The notes: a model not told the origin generated them from the sequence alone. A stretch of DNA of 64,000 nt from Bacillus sp. N1-1 (GCF_009818105.1 NZ_CP046564.1:4433341-4497340), one strand, 5' to 3'; positions 35,889 through 46,032 are shown, counted from the first letter of the stretch. Program-made: numbers and translations.

Positions 35889-37295
35889 TTACTTCTTTAA
35901 GTAATCCATTGGATTTTCTAACTCACCATTTTTATATACTTCAAAATGAAGGTGGATTCCAGTCGATTTCCCTGTTGTCCCCATTACACCAATTTTATCA
36001 CCTTTTTGAACCGTATCACCTTTTGAGACAGAGATTGATGCTAGATGAGAATAGGTTGTCTTCATTCCGTTATTATGACTAACCGTTACCTGATTTCCAT
36101 AACCACTTCTCGTACCTGCAGCTGTAATCTTACCATTATCAACGGTTCGAATGGTTTTATCTGTCACACCAGCAATATCTATTCCTTTATGATAAGAACC
36201 CCAGCGTTCTCCCTGTTTACTAGTAATTGTACCTCCGACAGCTGGCCATCCAAACGTGCCGGTGCCTTTAGAGGAAATTTCTTTCGTTCCGATCACTATT
36301 TCTTTAGCAACAGGTTTTTTCGTTACATCCTCTTTCACAACCTCTTCCTCGACTACCTGCCCATTCTCATATTCCTTAGAATATGTAACAAGCTTCTTTC
36401 CTTTTTCTCCATCTTGCTTTACTTTCTCTTCGCCTTTAGGAAGCTTACCGCTTTTTTTCTTAATCACTTCAAAATCGACTTCTTCTGCTTTCTCGACTTC
36501 GATCGTTTCCAAAACAGTTGCAAACTCTTTTTCCTGAAGAACCTTCAGCTGATCGCCTTTCTTAATTTCATCATCATTCGAAAAATTATTTCGATCCAAA
36601 AGTTCTTCTTTCTCCATCTTAAACTCTTTCGCGATTTCGTTAAGAGATTGATTTTTTTCTACTTCATATTCTGTCTCTTCCTTATAACCATTGGTCAAGA
36701 GCGAAACACCTTTTTCTTTAGACACAATGTCACTCGGATGAACCTCTACCTTTTCAATTTCAAAAGGACTAGAGAAGTCAACTGCTTCAACAGGATGAAT
36801 TCCTTCATCTGAATCTTCCATGCTTTTAACCGTCTTTTCAATTTCTTTTACTTTTTCATCAGAAAGAAAAGGTTTAGCATAGCTCCAAAGAGCATCCATT
36901 GCTTCTTCTTCACTCGAAAAGGTTCCCACCTGCTCTTCATCAAACGAAAGAGAGTAGCCTTCACCAATAAACGTGATTTCCTCTTCTAGTTGTTCAAGAG
37001 CTTCCTTGTTATCATAAGGCGGTTTAAAAAGTCGTTCGGTTACGACTTCAACATCATTCTCAACTGAAAGCTCAATACCATCGACATCTTTTTCATTCTT
37101 GAGTTCTTCAATGTTTTTGTCTAATACCGCTCGACTATCAACCGTTCCGACATTTTCTCCATCTATATAAACATGATAAACTGGTTTCATTAAATTATGA
37201 ACAGACGCTCCGACTGGTTCGATCCAAAGAAGCGAACTGAAACTTGTAATAATAACGGAAAGTTGTAAGAAACGACGTACATTCATACTTTTCAT
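35889..37295 (-). CDS. secreted M23 peptidoglycan endopeptidase with LysM and G5-like domains
   Basis: 468 residues. An N-terminal hydrophobic segment (about 8-28, FLQLSVIITSFSSLLWIE) acts as signal or anchor. A middle region contains a LysM-like stretch (TEYEVEKNQSLNEIAKEFKM ... KKGDQLKVL, about 210-260) and a G5-like Lys-rich region. The C-terminal M23 domain (about 345-468) has the zinc motif HKGID plus HLHFEV. It probably cleaves peptide cross-links in the wall. It lies just upstream of walR and has a WalR-box-like site in its promoter region, so WalRK control is plausible. Confidence 0.9.
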   Translation of the reverse strand: MKSMNVRRFLQLSVIITSFSSLLWIEPVGASVHNLMKPVYHVYIDGENVGTVDSRAVLDKNIEELKNEKDVDGIELSVENDVEVVTERLFKPPYDNKEALEQLEEEITFIGEGYSLSFDEEQVGTFSSEEEAMDALWSYAKPFLSDEKVKEIEKTVKSMEDSDEGIHPVEAVDFSSPFEIEKVEVHPSDIVSKEKGVSLLTNGYKEETEYEVEKNQSLNEIAKEFKMEKEELLDRNNFSNDDEIKKGDQLKVLQEKEFATVLETIEVEKAEEVDFEVIKKKSGKLPKGEEKVKQDGEKGKKLVTYSKEYENGQVVEEEVVKEDVTKKPVAKEIVIGTKEISSKGTGTFGWPAVGGTITSKQGERWGSYHKGIDIAGVTDKTIRTVDNGKITAAGTRSGYGNQVTVSHNNGMKTTYSHLASISVSKGDTVQKGDKIGVMGTTGKSTGIHLHFEVYKNGELENPMDYLKK

Positions 37296-37389
37296 GCGAC
37301 TTCCTCCTGCAATAGCTGAAACTATCTTTTTTACTCACGTTTCGCACTTTATCATAAATAGGAAGTCACATGGGTACATGTACTCAATT

Positions 37390-37406
37390 TGTAATAAAAA
37401 TGTAGT
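37390..37406 (+). promoter_or_regulatory. candidate WalR box upstream of the M23 gene
   Basis: TGTAATAAAAATGTAGT fits TGTWAH-N5-TGTWAH with one mismatch. It is 95 bases upstream of the endopeptidase start and inverted relative to the gene. In B. subtilis that orientation is found for WalR-repressed genes. Confidence 0.4.
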
Positions 37407-37569
37407 CTTTTCGTCACGATCGTGGCAAGTGATGGTAAGAATCTGGAAGGTTCTTCATGAGTTACCACCCGAACTGATCAAAAGAGCAAGCTATAAAATT
37501 TCCTCAACAAAAAACGCATACCCCTCAAAGAGAGATATGCGATATATGTACGTTGTTAATTGAGAACTA

Positions 37570-37645
37570 TGGTGGCTCCGGACGGAATCGAACCGCCGAC
37601 ACGTGGATTTTCAGTCCACTGCTCTACCGACTGAGCTACAGAGCC
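37570..37645 (-). tRNA. tRNA-Phe (GAA)
   Basis: Full cloverleaf with acceptor GGCTCTG/CGGAGCC, anticodon loop CTGAAAA (GAA), T-loop TTCGATT and encoded CCA. It is the last gene of the Lys-fMet-Asp-Phe cluster in transcription order. Confidence 0.95.
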
Positions 37646-37688
37646 ATGTTTGTTATAGTTGCTGATAGTTTCCATTTAATAGATTAAA

Positions 37689-37764
37689 TGGCGGTCTCGA
37701 CGGGAATCGAACCCGCGATCTCCTGCGTGACAGGCAGGCATGTTAACCGCTACACCACGAGACC
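37689..37764 (-). tRNA. tRNA-Asp (GTC)
   Basis: Acceptor GGTCTCG/CGAGACC, anticodon loop CTGTCAC (GTC), T-loop TTCGATT, discriminator G, encoded CCA. Confidence 0.95.
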
Positions 37765-37949
37765 AAGTAGATATTGTTCACTTACGTTTGAGAGAAATCA
37801 TACCAAGTTATGCGTTTAGGTTGCCCCTGAAGGGACTCCGATAAAAATTTAACAAGGAAGATTAATCGACGCAGTTAAATTTTTGGTTGCACCATTGATA
37901 CTACCCTTAAATTCTAACGTAGAAGTAAATTCGACGTAGTCAGAATTTT

Positions 37950-38030
<81 letters not shown>

Positions 38031-38157
38031 ACGATATGAGTGTAAATATGCTGCACCTGCTACATAATGCTGTGCACTGTTTCTTCCTCTACAAGGTTAT
38101 GCTTCGATGCGTATCCGTCGAAACAACTCGATGTTGATTCTTAGATGTAACGCTCGT

Positions 38158-38188
38158 TGCTCCACCTCGCGACGATATGAGTGTAAAT
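38158..38188 (-). repeat. duplicated 5' fragment of tRNA-fMet plus leader
   Basis: The 31 bases here match 38017-38047 with one change. They cover the first 14 nt of tRNA-fMet and 17 nt of its upstream leader. No rest of a tRNA follows, so this is a remnant of a tRNA-gene duplication or recombination within the cluster. Confidence 0.75.
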
Positions 38189-38224
38189 TATCTTTCATTT
38201 CCTTCTTCAATATGTAAAAGAAAA

Positions 38225-38300
38225 TGGTGAGCCATGAAGGACTCGAACCTTCGACCCTCTGATTAAAAGTCAGATGCTCTACCAACTGAGCTAATGGCTC
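38225..38300 (-). tRNA. tRNA-Lys (TTT)
   Basis: Acceptor GAGCCAT/ATGGCTC, anticodon loop CTTTTAA (TTT), T-loop TTCGAGT, encoded CCA. It is the first gene of the tRNA cluster. Confidence 0.95.
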
Positions 38301-38418
38301 GTCATAAATATCTTGTAACGACGACAAGATTTATCATATCATTGGAATTCATAAAAAGCAAGCGATCTTCAAAAGAAAATAAAAAAACAGCCATGGAGTT
38401 AGTTGATTTAATCTTACT

Positions 38419-38856
38419 TTACCCCTTTGCCTGTTTATTTAATCGCTCTTTCATCATTTCACGGATTTCTTGTTTTCGACGATGACGTTTAATCGCAAAA
38501 CGATTAACTTCTTGAAAAATCAAAGATGACTCCTTTTCCGTTTTGAGATAAAATTTCACACCAAAGAAGTTACTTGCTCTCGTATTTGGGTCTTTAGGAT
38601 CGTTGGGTTTCCCCCAAACGACTTCACCTCTAATTCGGAATGGTTCATCGTTTAATTTGATGGAGAACTCCATATCCGTATGCATTGGTACTTCTAGATC
38701 TACTGAAAAACCAATACCTTCGAGTCCAATATCATGGATATAAATTTTATGATTAAATTCTGGAGCGACAGGTGATTCTTTTTCAATAACTCTCATTCTT
38801 GCGGCAAATGGAACGTCAAGTTGCTGACGAAAAACCTGCCTTTTATTACGACTCAT
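38419..38856 (-). CDS. PilZ-domain protein
   Basis: 145 residues from ATG 38856 with GAGGTG five bases upstream; the GTG two codons earlier is part of that SD. It contains the PilZ c-di-GMP-binding pattern: an N-terminal RQVFRQQLDVPFAAR arm (RxxxR-like) and IHDIGLEGIGFSVD, which matches the D/NxSxxG element only loosely (DIGLEG), then RIRGEVVWG. The C-terminus is strongly basic. The atypical second motif leaves nucleotide binding in doubt. Confidence 0.8.
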   Translation of the reverse strand: MSRNKRQVFRQQLDVPFAARMRVIEKESPVAPEFNHKIYIHDIGLEGIGFSVDLEVPMHTDMEFSIKLNDEPFRIRGEVVWGKPNDPKDPNTRASNFFGVKFYLKTEKESSLIFQEVNRFAIKRHRRKQEIREMMKERLNKQAKG

Positions 38857-38948
38857 ATGCACACCTCATCAAAGCTCACCGATTTTAATAATTTAAGTTT
38901 ATCATAAAATTTGTTTTTCTGCAGAATTTTCCAATATCTATACCCTTT

Positions 38949-38979
38949 AAAAAAAGCTGACAGTTTTAAGCTGTCAGCT
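38949..38979 (-). terminator. purA terminator
   Basis: On the minus strand AGCTGACAG-CTTAAAA-CTGTCAGCT is followed by TTTTTT, just after the purA stop. Confidence 0.85.
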
Positions 38980-38986
38980 CTGTTCA

Positions 38987-40273
38987 TTAAGCAAAAACGC
39001 CACGAATCATATTTGTTTGATTGCGATCAGGTCCAACTGAGAAGATCGACAATGGAATGCCAGTAAGTTGTGATACGCGCTCAATATAATGACGTGCATT
39101 AGGAGGTAGCTCTCCTAGGTTTTTAACACCCGTAATATCTTCCGTCCAGCCAGGCATTTCTTCATAAACTGGTTCGCATTCAGCCAATACTTTAAGGCTG
39201 GCAGGAAATTCTTCAATAATTTCGCCTTTGTACTTATATGCTGTACAAATTTTAAGCGTTTCAATTCCAGTTAATACGTCAATTGAGTTCAGAGAAAGGT
39301 CCGTAATACCACTCACGCGACGCGCATGACGAACAACAACGCTATCGAACCAACCAACACGACGAGGACGTCCCGTTGTTGTTCCGTATTCATTTCCTAC
39401 TTCACGAATTTGATCGCCAACTTCGTCATGAAGCTCAGTAGGGAAAGGGCCATCTCCAACTCTTGTTGTATAGGCTTTTGAAACACCTACAACATGATTA
39501 ATTTTGCTCGGTCCTACTCCAGATCCAATCGTAACGCCACCTGCAATTGGGTTAGATGATGTAACAAACGGATAAGTACCCTGATCAATATCCAGCATAA
39601 CGCCCTGAGCACCTTCGAAAAGAACACGACGGCCTTCATCAATTGCATCATTAAGAACGACTGAAGTATCTACAACATATTTTGCGATCTGTTGACCATA
39701 CTCATAGTATTCCTCTAGAATATCTTCTTTTTTGAAACCTTCTACTTCATACATCTTTTCAAGAAGGCGGTTTTTATCTGTAAGGTTACGTTCTAATTTT
39801 TCTTCAAAAACTTCACGATCAAGTAAATCACAAATACGGATACCAACTCGTGCTGCTTTATCCATATATGCTGGGCCGATTCCTTTTTTCGTCGTTCCAA
39901 TTTTATTGGCACCCTTGTATTCTTCTTCAACGATATCAAGTTTTAAGTGATAAGGAAGAATGACATGTGCGCGATTGCTTATACGCAAATTATCTGTATT
40001 GATATTACGTTCATGTAAGTATGAGAGTTCTTCTAGAACGGCTTTTGGATCAACAACCATTCCATTTCCAATAACACAAATCTTATCATCATAAAAAATT
40101 CCTGATGGAATCAAGTGAAGTTTGTACTTCGTATCATTAAATACAATTGTGTGTCCGGCATTGTTTCCACCCTGATAGCGAGCGACAACTTCTGCATTTT
40201 CCGAAAGGTAATCCGTAATCTTTCCTTTACCTTCATCGCCCCACTGTGTTCCTACCACAACTACTGATGGCAT
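38987..40273 (-). CDS. purA: adenylosuccinate synthetase
   Basis: 428 residues, full length. It makes adenylosuccinate from IMP, Asp and GTP in AMP synthesis. Motifs: [14 protein letters not shown] (P-loop and catalytic Asp), GNNAGHTIV (catalytic His), [15 protein letters not shown], and [18 protein letters not shown] with TTGRPRR. It is monocistronic. A TTGACT-17-TACACT promoter and a PurBox pair lie upstream, indicating PurR control. Confidence 0.98.
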   Translation of the reverse strand: MPSVVVVGTQWGDEGKGKITDYLSENAEVVARYQGGNNAGHTIVFNDTKYKLHLIPSGIFYDDKICVIGNGMVVDPKAVLEELSYLHERNINTDNLRISNRAHVILPYHLKLDIVEEEYKGANKIGTTKKGIGPAYMDKAARVGIRICDLLDREVFEEKLERNLTDKNRLLEKMYEVEGFKKEDILEEYYEYGQQIAKYVVDTSVVLNDAIDEGRRVLFEGAQGVMLDIDQGTYPFVTSSNPIAGGVTIGSGVGPSKINHVVGVSKAYTTRVGDGPFPTELHDEVGDQIREVGNEYGTTTGRPRRVGWFDSVVVRHARRVSGITDLSLNSIDVLTGIETLKICTAYKYKGEIIEEFPASLKVLAECEPVYEEMPGWTEDITGVKNLGELPPNARHYIERVSQLTGIPLSIFSVGPDRNQTNMIRGVFA

Positions 40274-40343
40274 TTGAGCACCTCCAGATGCTTCCTTGAA
40301 TTATTTGTCAGAAGCATACTTCTTTTTTAAAAAACCCAGGCTA

Positions 40344-40425
40344 AGTGTACCAATTTGATCCTGATAAGTCAACAAACCCGAACAATTATATAAACAATAC
40401 TAAATATGTTCGTTATTTAGTATTG
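40344..40425 (-). promoter_or_regulatory. purA promoter with PurBoxes and a 12-bp inverted repeat
   Basis: -35 TTGACT (40372-40367) and -10 TACACT (40349-40344) are 17 bp apart. Upstream are two inverted CGAACA boxes: CCCGAACAATTAT (40377-40389, plus) and AATAACGAACATAT (40417-40404, minus), as in PurR control regions. The second box sits in the loop of a perfect inverted repeat CAATACTAAATA / TATTTAGTATTG (40395-40406, 40414-40425). Confidence 0.7.
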
Positions 40426-40520
40426 ACTTCCCCATTAACATAAACAAATCAAGCTCTTTTATTATGCACAAGATTGTTCATCATAATAAAAGGCCGCCGC
40501 GCTAACAATCACCTCTAAAT

Positions 40521-40548
40521 AAAAAAGCCTCAAAAATGAGGCTTTTTT
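40521..40548 (-). terminator. dnaB operon terminator
   Basis: AAAAAAGCCTCA and TGAGGCTTTTTT form a 12-bp stem with a 4-nt loop; it overlaps the dnaB stop codon. Confidence 0.88.
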
Positions 40549-41908
40549 AAGCACCTGGTGGCATGTCACCTTCATCGTGACGCCTCTCCAGATTAACGAA
40601 CTTATTATATTCTTTCACAAATGCAAGCTCGACTGTTCCAACAGGACCATTTCGCTGCTTTGCAATAATAATTTCAATGATGTTTTTATTCTCTGATTCC
40701 TTATCATAATAATCATCTCGATAAAGGAAGGCAACAATATCTGCATCCTGCTCAATACTTCCAGATTCACGAATATCAGACATCATCGGTCTTTTATCCT
40801 GTCTCGATTCAACGCCACGTGAAAGCTGTGACAGCGAAATGAGAGGGACTTCAAGTTCACGCGCAATACCTTTTAGAGATCGCGATATTTCAGAAACTTC
40901 CTGCTGTCTGTTTTCACCAGATCCATTTCCACGTATCAGCTGCATATAGTCAATCAGGATCATACCAAGACCTTTTTCTTGCTTCAATCGCCTGCACTTG
41001 GCACGAATGTCACCAACACGAATACCTGGTGTATCATCGATATAGATTCCCGCATTCGAAAGACTTCCCATTGCCATCGTGAGCTTTTGCCAGTCATCAC
41101 CTGTTAACCCACCTGTACGAAGACGCTGAGCATCTATATTACCTTCCGCACAAAGCATACGCATTACCAGCTGTTCCGCACCCATCTCAAGGCTAAAGAT
41201 CGCCACATTCTCATCGGTTTTCGTTGCAACGTTTTGAGCAATGTTAAGAGCGAATGCTGTTTTACCTACAGAAGGACGTGCAGCTACGATGATTAAATCG
41301 TTTCGTTGGAAACCTGCCGTCATGCGATCAAGCTCAGAGAACCCTGTAGGGATACCTGTGATGTCTTCTGTATTGTTCTGAAGCGTTTCAATATTATCAT
41401 AAGCAGTGACAAGAACATCTTTAATCGAGATAAAGGCTCCTGTATTCTTACGCTGAGAAACTTCCATAATTGACTTCTCAGCTTCCGAAAGAAGGTTCTC
41501 AATTTCATTCTCTTTCGCATATCCATCAGATGCTATATCTGTTGCTGCGCGAATCAATCTTCTTAAGATCGACTTCTCTTCAACAATTTTGGAATAATAC
41601 TCAACGTTTGCAGCAGTTGGAACTGAATTAGCTAGATCACTTAAATAAGATACTCCGCCAATTTCCTCAAGAATCTTAAGATCCTGAAGCTCCGAAGTTA
41701 CCGTGACAAGATCGACAGGCTCTCCTTTTTCAGAGAGATCGATCATCACAGAGAAAATCTTCTGATGTGCCGCTCGATAAAAGTCTTCCGGCTGCAGTAC
41801 CTCTGTTGCTGTTGTGAGTGCATCGATTTCTAAGAAAACAGCTCCGATTACCGCTTGTTCAGCTTCAATATTTTGAGGTGGCGTACGATCAGCAAATAAA
41901 TCACTCAT
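40547..41908 (-). CDS. dnaB: replicative DNA helicase
   Basis: 453 residues; the B. subtilis name is DnaC. The N-terminal helical domain (about 8-110; PPQNIEAEQAVIGAVFLE) binds primase and partners. The RecA-like motor (about 180-445) has Walker A AARPSVGKTAFALN, Walker B GMILIDYMQLI, LSQLSRGVE and an arginine-finger segment. It unwinds DNA at the fork. It follows rplI in the yybS-gdpP-rplI-dnaB operon. Confidence 0.97.
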   Translation of the reverse strand: MSDLFADRTPPQNIEAEQAVIGAVFLEIDALTTATEVLQPEDFYRAAHQKIFSVMIDLSEKGEPVDLVTVTSELQDLKILEEIGGVSYLSDLANSVPTAANVEYYSKIVEEKSILRRLIRAATDIASDGYAKENEIENLLSEAEKSIMEVSQRKNTGAFISIKDVLVTAYDNIETLQNNTEDITGIPTGFSELDRMTAGFQRNDLIIVAARPSVGKTAFALNIAQNVATKTDENVAIFSLEMGAEQLVMRMLCAEGNIDAQRLRTGGLTGDDWQKLTMAMGSLSNAGIYIDDTPGIRVGDIRAKCRRLKQEKGLGMILIDYMQLIRGNGSGENRQQEVSEISRSLKGIARELEVPLISLSQLSRGVESRQDKRPMMSDIRESGSIEQDADIVAFLYRDDYYDKESENKNIIEIIIAKQRNGPVGTVELAFVKEYNKFVNLERRHDEGDMPPGA

Positions 41909-41956
41909 GTTGTTTTCCCCCTGAGCAGTTCGCTATTTTCCACCCGTGATCACCTA

Positions 41957-42400
41957 CTATTGCTCTACCACATGTACTTTAACAGTTGCTGTTACATCAT
42001 GGTGCAATTTAAGGGGTACATTTGTGTAACCCAGGGAACGGATTGGTTCATCTAGTTCAATTTTGCGCTTATCAACTTTAATGTTGTGCTTTTTCAGTTC
42101 TTCAGCAATATTTTTACTTGTAATGGAACCGAACAAACGGCCACCTTCACCAGATTTCGTTTCTAATTCAACCTCAAGGCTTTCGATCTTTTCCTTCAAC
42201 GCTTTCGCTTCATCAAGCTCTTCTTGCGCTTTCTTATCGTCGCTACGCTGTTTCGCCTTTAGGGTTTTCATATTTGCATTATTCGCTTCTAGAGCAAGAT
42301 TATTCTTAAGCAGATGGTTACGAGCATATCCATCTGCTACGTTTTTAACTTCACCTTTTTTACCTTTACCTTTTACATCTTCTAAGAAAATCACTTTCAT
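41957..42400 (-). CDS. rplI: ribosomal protein L9
   Basis: 147 residues, standard length. The N-terminal 23S rRNA-binding domain [20 protein letters not shown] with [13 protein letters not shown] is followed by the long central helix and a C-terminal domain ([20 protein letters not shown]). Its ATG overlaps the gdpP stop by 4 bp. Confidence 0.98.
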   Translation of the reverse strand: MKVIFLEDVKGKGKKGEVKNVADGYARNHLLKNNLALEANNANMKTLKAKQRSDDKKAQEELDEAKALKEKIESLEVELETKSGEGGRLFGSITSKNIAEELKKHNIKVDKRKIELDEPIRSLGYTNVPLKLHHDVTATVKVHVVEQ

Positions 42401-44373
42401 GATTCATCTTCGCTCCCTTCCAAATAGTTATCGATTGTTTCCTTAAGCATTGCCTCTGCTTCTTCAATTGAACCTGAGTCAATCTGCGTCGCAGCGTTCG
42501 TTAAATGTCCACCACCATTAAGGCCTTCCATAATAATCTGGACATTCACTTCCCCTAGCGACCTTGCACTAATGCTAATTTTACCATCATTTCGTTTTGA
42601 AATAACGAAAGAAGCAATCACGCCGCTCATTGATAAAAGCGTATCTGCCGCTTGAGCAATTAATACTTGATCATAGGTCTGATCCTTTTCCCCTAGTGCG
42701 ATCGCAATCCCACTCCGATAAATGTGGGACTTCTCTATGATTTTGGCTCTTCTAATATACTGCGCAATGTCTTCACGGAGGAACTCTTGAACAAGGACAG
42801 TATCAGCACCATGCGCCCTCAAATAAGAAGCAGCATCAAATGTTCTAGAACCGGTCCTAAGCGTAAAGCTTTTCGTATCCACAATAATACCGGCTAGAAG
42901 TGCGGTTGCCTCCATGATGTCCATTTTAAGCCGTTTTGGCTGGTATTCAAAGAGTTCCGTAACAAGCTCCGCTGTCGAAGAAGCATAAGGTTCCATGTAG
43001 ACAAGAACCGGATCTTCAATAAACTCTTCTCCACGTCTATGGTGATCAATGACAACGACATGATCGAGCTTTTGCAAAAGACGCTCTTCCATAACAAGTG
43101 ATGGTTTATGCGTATCGACGACAACTAAAAGCGTATTAGGCGTACAATTCTCAAGTGCATCTTCAGGGTCTATAAAACGTGCCCAAAGTTGCTCATTCCC
43201 TTCAATCTCTTCGATTAATCTTGAGACACCGCTAGTCCGTTGATTTTGGTCAAAAACGATTGAACCTTCTTTTCCATTTGCCTGGGCTACTTTAAGAATA
43301 CCAATGGAAGCACCAATTGAATCCATATCAGGGTTTTTATGTCCCATGATAATCACTTGGTCACTATCAAGGACAAGTTCCCGTAATGCATGGGAAATGA
43401 CTCGTGCTCTTACCCTCGTCCGCTTTTCAATAGGGTTTGTCTTTCCACCATAAAATTTCACTTTCCCTGTCGTCTGCTTAATAGCAACTTGATCACCACC
43501 GCGTCCAAGCGCAAGATCAAGGCTGGATTGAGCTAACTGACCAAGTTCGGTAAGCGTACTATGTCCGCTACCAACTCCAATACTTAATGTAATCGAAACA
43601 TTTTCCTTAGAAGTCGCTTCACGAACTTCATCAAGAATCGAAAACTTATTTTTTTCTAAGTCTTGAAGAATTTTTTGATTTAAAACAGCAAAGAATTTCT
43701 CAGATGAACTTCGCTTTAAGAAGATTCCCTGTTCATCTGCCCAGTTATTTAGAATCGATGTGACGGAGCTGTTTAAGTTACTGCGCACCTGGTCACCAAG
43801 ACCCTGGGTGACTTCTTCATAGTTATCAAGATAAATAATCCCAACAACTGTTTTTTCTTCATTATAAAGACGCTGAATTTCTACTTTTTCACTCACATCA
43901 AAGAAATAGAGCAATCTTTCTTCTTGCTTAAAATACGTTTTGTATTTTCGATCATGAATCGTTAAAATTTCTTCATTCGCCTCTGATTTTAGAAAGGGAA
44001 TAATTTGTTCAGAAATATCATTCAAAGAAAGTCCTATCAATTGCTCTTTCTCCATCATGATAGGCAAATAAGGATTCGTCCATTCGATGTGATATTCCTC
44101 ATCATACAGCAAGATTCCAAATGGCATTTCCATCAGAGCCTCGTCTCCCACCTTCTTCACACGGTGAGACAGAGTCGAAACGTAGTCTCTGAGAGCAGCT
44201 TGGAATAAAGACTCAGCTCGAATCGCTGTATAAACAAGAAGCGTCATAACCACTACGCTCCCAATTCCTAATATCCAGTTGTAATAGGTGATGATGCCGA
44301 TAAACAGGATGGAAATGACGAACAAGGCTACCACATGATAACCATGCCACCGTTTCGTTAAAAACTTTGGCAT
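42397..44373 (-). CDS. gdpP: cyclic-di-AMP phosphodiesterase GdpP (YybT)
   Basis: 658 residues. Two N-terminal transmembrane helices (about 12-50), a degenerate PAS (about 80-150), a degenerate GGDEF domain (about 170-300), then DHH-DHHA1 with metal-binding [31 protein letters not shown] and GGGHLTNAA. It hydrolyses c-di-AMP and so affects K+ uptake, wall stress and beta-lactam tolerance. Cotranscribed with rplI downstream and yybS upstream. Confidence 0.96.
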   Translation of the reverse strand: MPKFLTKRWHGYHVVALFVISILFIGIITYYNWILGIGSVVVMTLLVYTAIRAESLFQAALRDYVSTLSHRVKKVGDEALMEMPFGILLYDEEYHIEWTNPYLPIMMEKEQLIGLSLNDISEQIIPFLKSEANEEILTIHDRKYKTYFKQEERLLYFFDVSEKVEIQRLYNEEKTVVGIIYLDNYEEVTQGLGDQVRSNLNSSVTSILNNWADEQGIFLKRSSSEKFFAVLNQKILQDLEKNKFSILDEVREATSKENVSITLSIGVGSGHSTLTELGQLAQSSLDLALGRGGDQVAIKQTTGKVKFYGGKTNPIEKRTRVRARVISHALRELVLDSDQVIIMGHKNPDMDSIGASIGILKVAQANGKEGSIVFDQNQRTSGVSRLIEEIEGNEQLWARFIDPEDALENCTPNTLLVVVDTHKPSLVMEERLLQKLDHVVVIDHHRRGEEFIEDPVLVYMEPYASSTAELVTELFEYQPKRLKMDIMEATALLAGIIVDTKSFTLRTGSRTFDAASYLRAHGADTVLVQEFLREDIAQYIRRAKIIEKSHIYRSGIAIALGEKDQTYDQVLIAQAADTLLSMSGVIASFVISKRNDGKISISARSLGEVNVQIIMEGLNGGGHLTNAATQIDSGSIEEAEAMLKETIDNYLEGSEDES

Positions 44374-44388
44374 ACTTTCAGCTCCTAC

Positions 44389-45315
44389 CTATGATTTCAT
44401 TCTCCTTCGCAATTCGAAACCAAGATCAATGATTCCAATAATAACAATAAATGATGTTAGTGCGAAGCCAAGAAACGTTAACAGAATTGGCACGACGATG
44501 GGCCATCCTTTTTGATGGCAAAAAAAGTAAATTACAGCAAGACCCTGTACAAATATCAGAGCATTGAGTATAGAGTACACATTAATGGCTGCCACAAACA
44601 CAGCCGATCCTTCTTCTAATCCTACCATCATAACAATAGTAACAACTAAATAATACCATAAAAAACTCTTCGGAAATGTCCATTCTCTGATTGGCTGAAA
44701 GACTGGTGGCTGAAAGTTGCCTACTCTCCTTAAAATCGGAACAGAAAGTAGCTGTGAAATAAGTGCAATCACTACACCCATGAGCACTAAACCTGTTGGA
44801 ATTAAATAGCGTAATAAACTAATTTGCTCTTTAAGTTGATTAAATTGGCTAGTGTCCTGACCAAGCGAACGATAAATCGACTCTGCTTGTTGAAAGGATT
44901 GATTCATCATTTCCACGACTAGGTCAGCTGGATTTTGGCCGATCACTAGAATACTTGATACAAATGCAAGCACAAGGCCGACTACATACGCTAACCCGCT
45001 TCCTACCAATACAGCAAGTGCAGACTTACGAATTGCGTATAAATACCCAGCAGTTATCCCTCCAAGCGCCACCGTGAACGTCATAACGAGAGAAGGAAGA
45101 CCTGCCGTTAAAACCCCTAGTACAAGCGTCACAGCCCACATCACTAGCCCACTCTTCATCCCATTGCGTACAACCATCAATATAAACGGGATAGGAAGAG
45201 CCCAGAGCGTAAGAGAGCCGAGAAGTGGTACATAAATCGTAATCAGAAACAAAACAGCAAATACGGCCGCAAGCGCAGCCCCTTCAACTAACTGCCTAAC
45301 ACCTTGATTCTTCAA
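44389..45315 (-). CDS. yybS: DUF2232 membrane protein YybS
   Basis: 308 residues with about 8 hydrophobic helices, starting ALAAVFAVLFLITIYVPLLG; matches the DUF2232 family always found before gdpP in Bacillales. A transport-like (ECF S-component-like) fold has been suggested for the family; substrate unknown. The tandem repeat block begins 18 bp upstream of its start codon. Confidence 0.85.
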   Translation of the reverse strand: MKNQGVRQLVEGAALAAVFAVLFLITIYVPLLGSLTLWALPIPFILMVVRNGMKSGLVMWAVTLVLGVLTAGLPSLVMTFTVALGGITAGYLYAIRKSALAVLVGSGLAYVVGLVLAFVSSILVIGQNPADLVVEMMNQSFQQAESIYRSLGQDTSQFNQLKEQISLLRYLIPTGLVLMGVVIALISQLLSVPILRRVGNFQPPVFQPIREWTFPKSFLWYYLVVTIVMMVGLEEGSAVFVAAINVYSILNALIFVQGLAVIYFFCHQKGWPIVVPILLTFLGFALTSFIVIIGIIDLGFELRRRMKS

Positions 45316-45332
45316 TAGTCTTCTCCTTTTCA

Positions 45333-45830
45333 GTAAAGCGGAAGTGGGCGGTTAGGTCCGACAAGCGCTGGAAGCCTTTCATTTGAACACGGTCTTTGTG
45401 TTCCGATGAAAGGTTGAAGCGACTCGAGGACCTGCCCACTGCAGCTGGATCGTGTAAAGCGGAAGTGACCGTTTAGGCTCGACAAGCACTGGAACCTTTA
45501 CATTTGAACACGGTTTTTGTGTTCAGAGGTAAAGGTGAAGTGCTCGAGAGACTGGTCACTGCAGCTAGATCATGTAAAGCGGAGCGGGCCTGCTTAAATC
45601 CGCAGGTTGTTGGAGCCCAAGAGATTGAGACGCTTTTTGTCTCATTCGATTGGGCGAAACAGCCGAAGGATTTGGCCCGCGCAGCTGGATTGTGTAAAGC
45701 GGAAGTGACCGTTTAGGCTCGACAAGCACTGGAACCTTTACATTTGAACACGGTTTTTGTGTTCAGAGGTAAAGGTGAAGTGCTCGAGAGACTGGTCACT
45801 GCAGCTAGATCGTGTAAAGCGGAAGTAACC
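45333..45830. repeat. four tandem ~120-bp units with conserved hairpin and co-varying stems
   Basis: Units begin with GTAAAGCGGA at 45333, 45454, 45574 and 45694, and a fifth truncated copy begins at 45814. Units 2 and 4 are identical except for one base; units 1 and 3 differ widely but keep the fold. Outer stems: AGTGGGC/GCCCACT (unit 1), AGTGACC/GGTCACT (2 and 4), GCGGGCC/GGCCCGC (3). Apical stems: GAACAC/GTGTTC versus TGAGAC/GTCTCA. Middle stems: CCTTTCAT/ATGAAAGG, ACCTTTAC/GTAAAGGT, GCCCAA/TTGGGC. The linker GCAGCTGGATYGT is conserved. No coding potential is evident. On the minus strand it would form the leader of yybS; a TTGATA-17-TATTGA candidate promoter is at 45898-45870. Confidence 0.85.
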
Positions 45831-45912
45831 GATGAAACCCAATAATCAATTGCATTCTTTCAGTCTCTATCAATACAGTATATTCATTCATTTATCAACC
45901 CGCTTAGTTGAA

Positions 45913-45967
45913 ATACAAAAAACGGGTCGAAATCCCCTTACTACATTGTAAGAATTTCTGCCCGTTT
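45913..45967 (-). terminator. candidate terminator upstream of the repeat block
   Basis: On the minus strand AAACGGGCAGAAATTCTTAC and GTAAGGGGATTTCGACCCG form a long imperfect hairpin followed by TTTTTTG. Confidence 0.6.
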
Positions 45968-46005
45968 CAGCAAATGTTTCATTAATTTGAATAGTGAGCA
46001 TTAAG

Positions 46006-46032
46006 AAAAGGCTGTATCGTTAACAGCCTTTT
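46006..46032 (-). terminator. terminator of the HPr-like gene
   Basis: AAAAGGCTGT and ACAGCCTTTT form a 10-bp stem around ATCGTTA, right after the stop codon on the minus strand. Confidence 0.75.

Noticed and set aside
45504-45716. 70-codon open frame through the tandem repeats
   Set aside because: It spans hairpin repeat units, its codons follow the repeat period, and unit 3 differs by paired stem changes rather than synonymous ones; not a protein gene.
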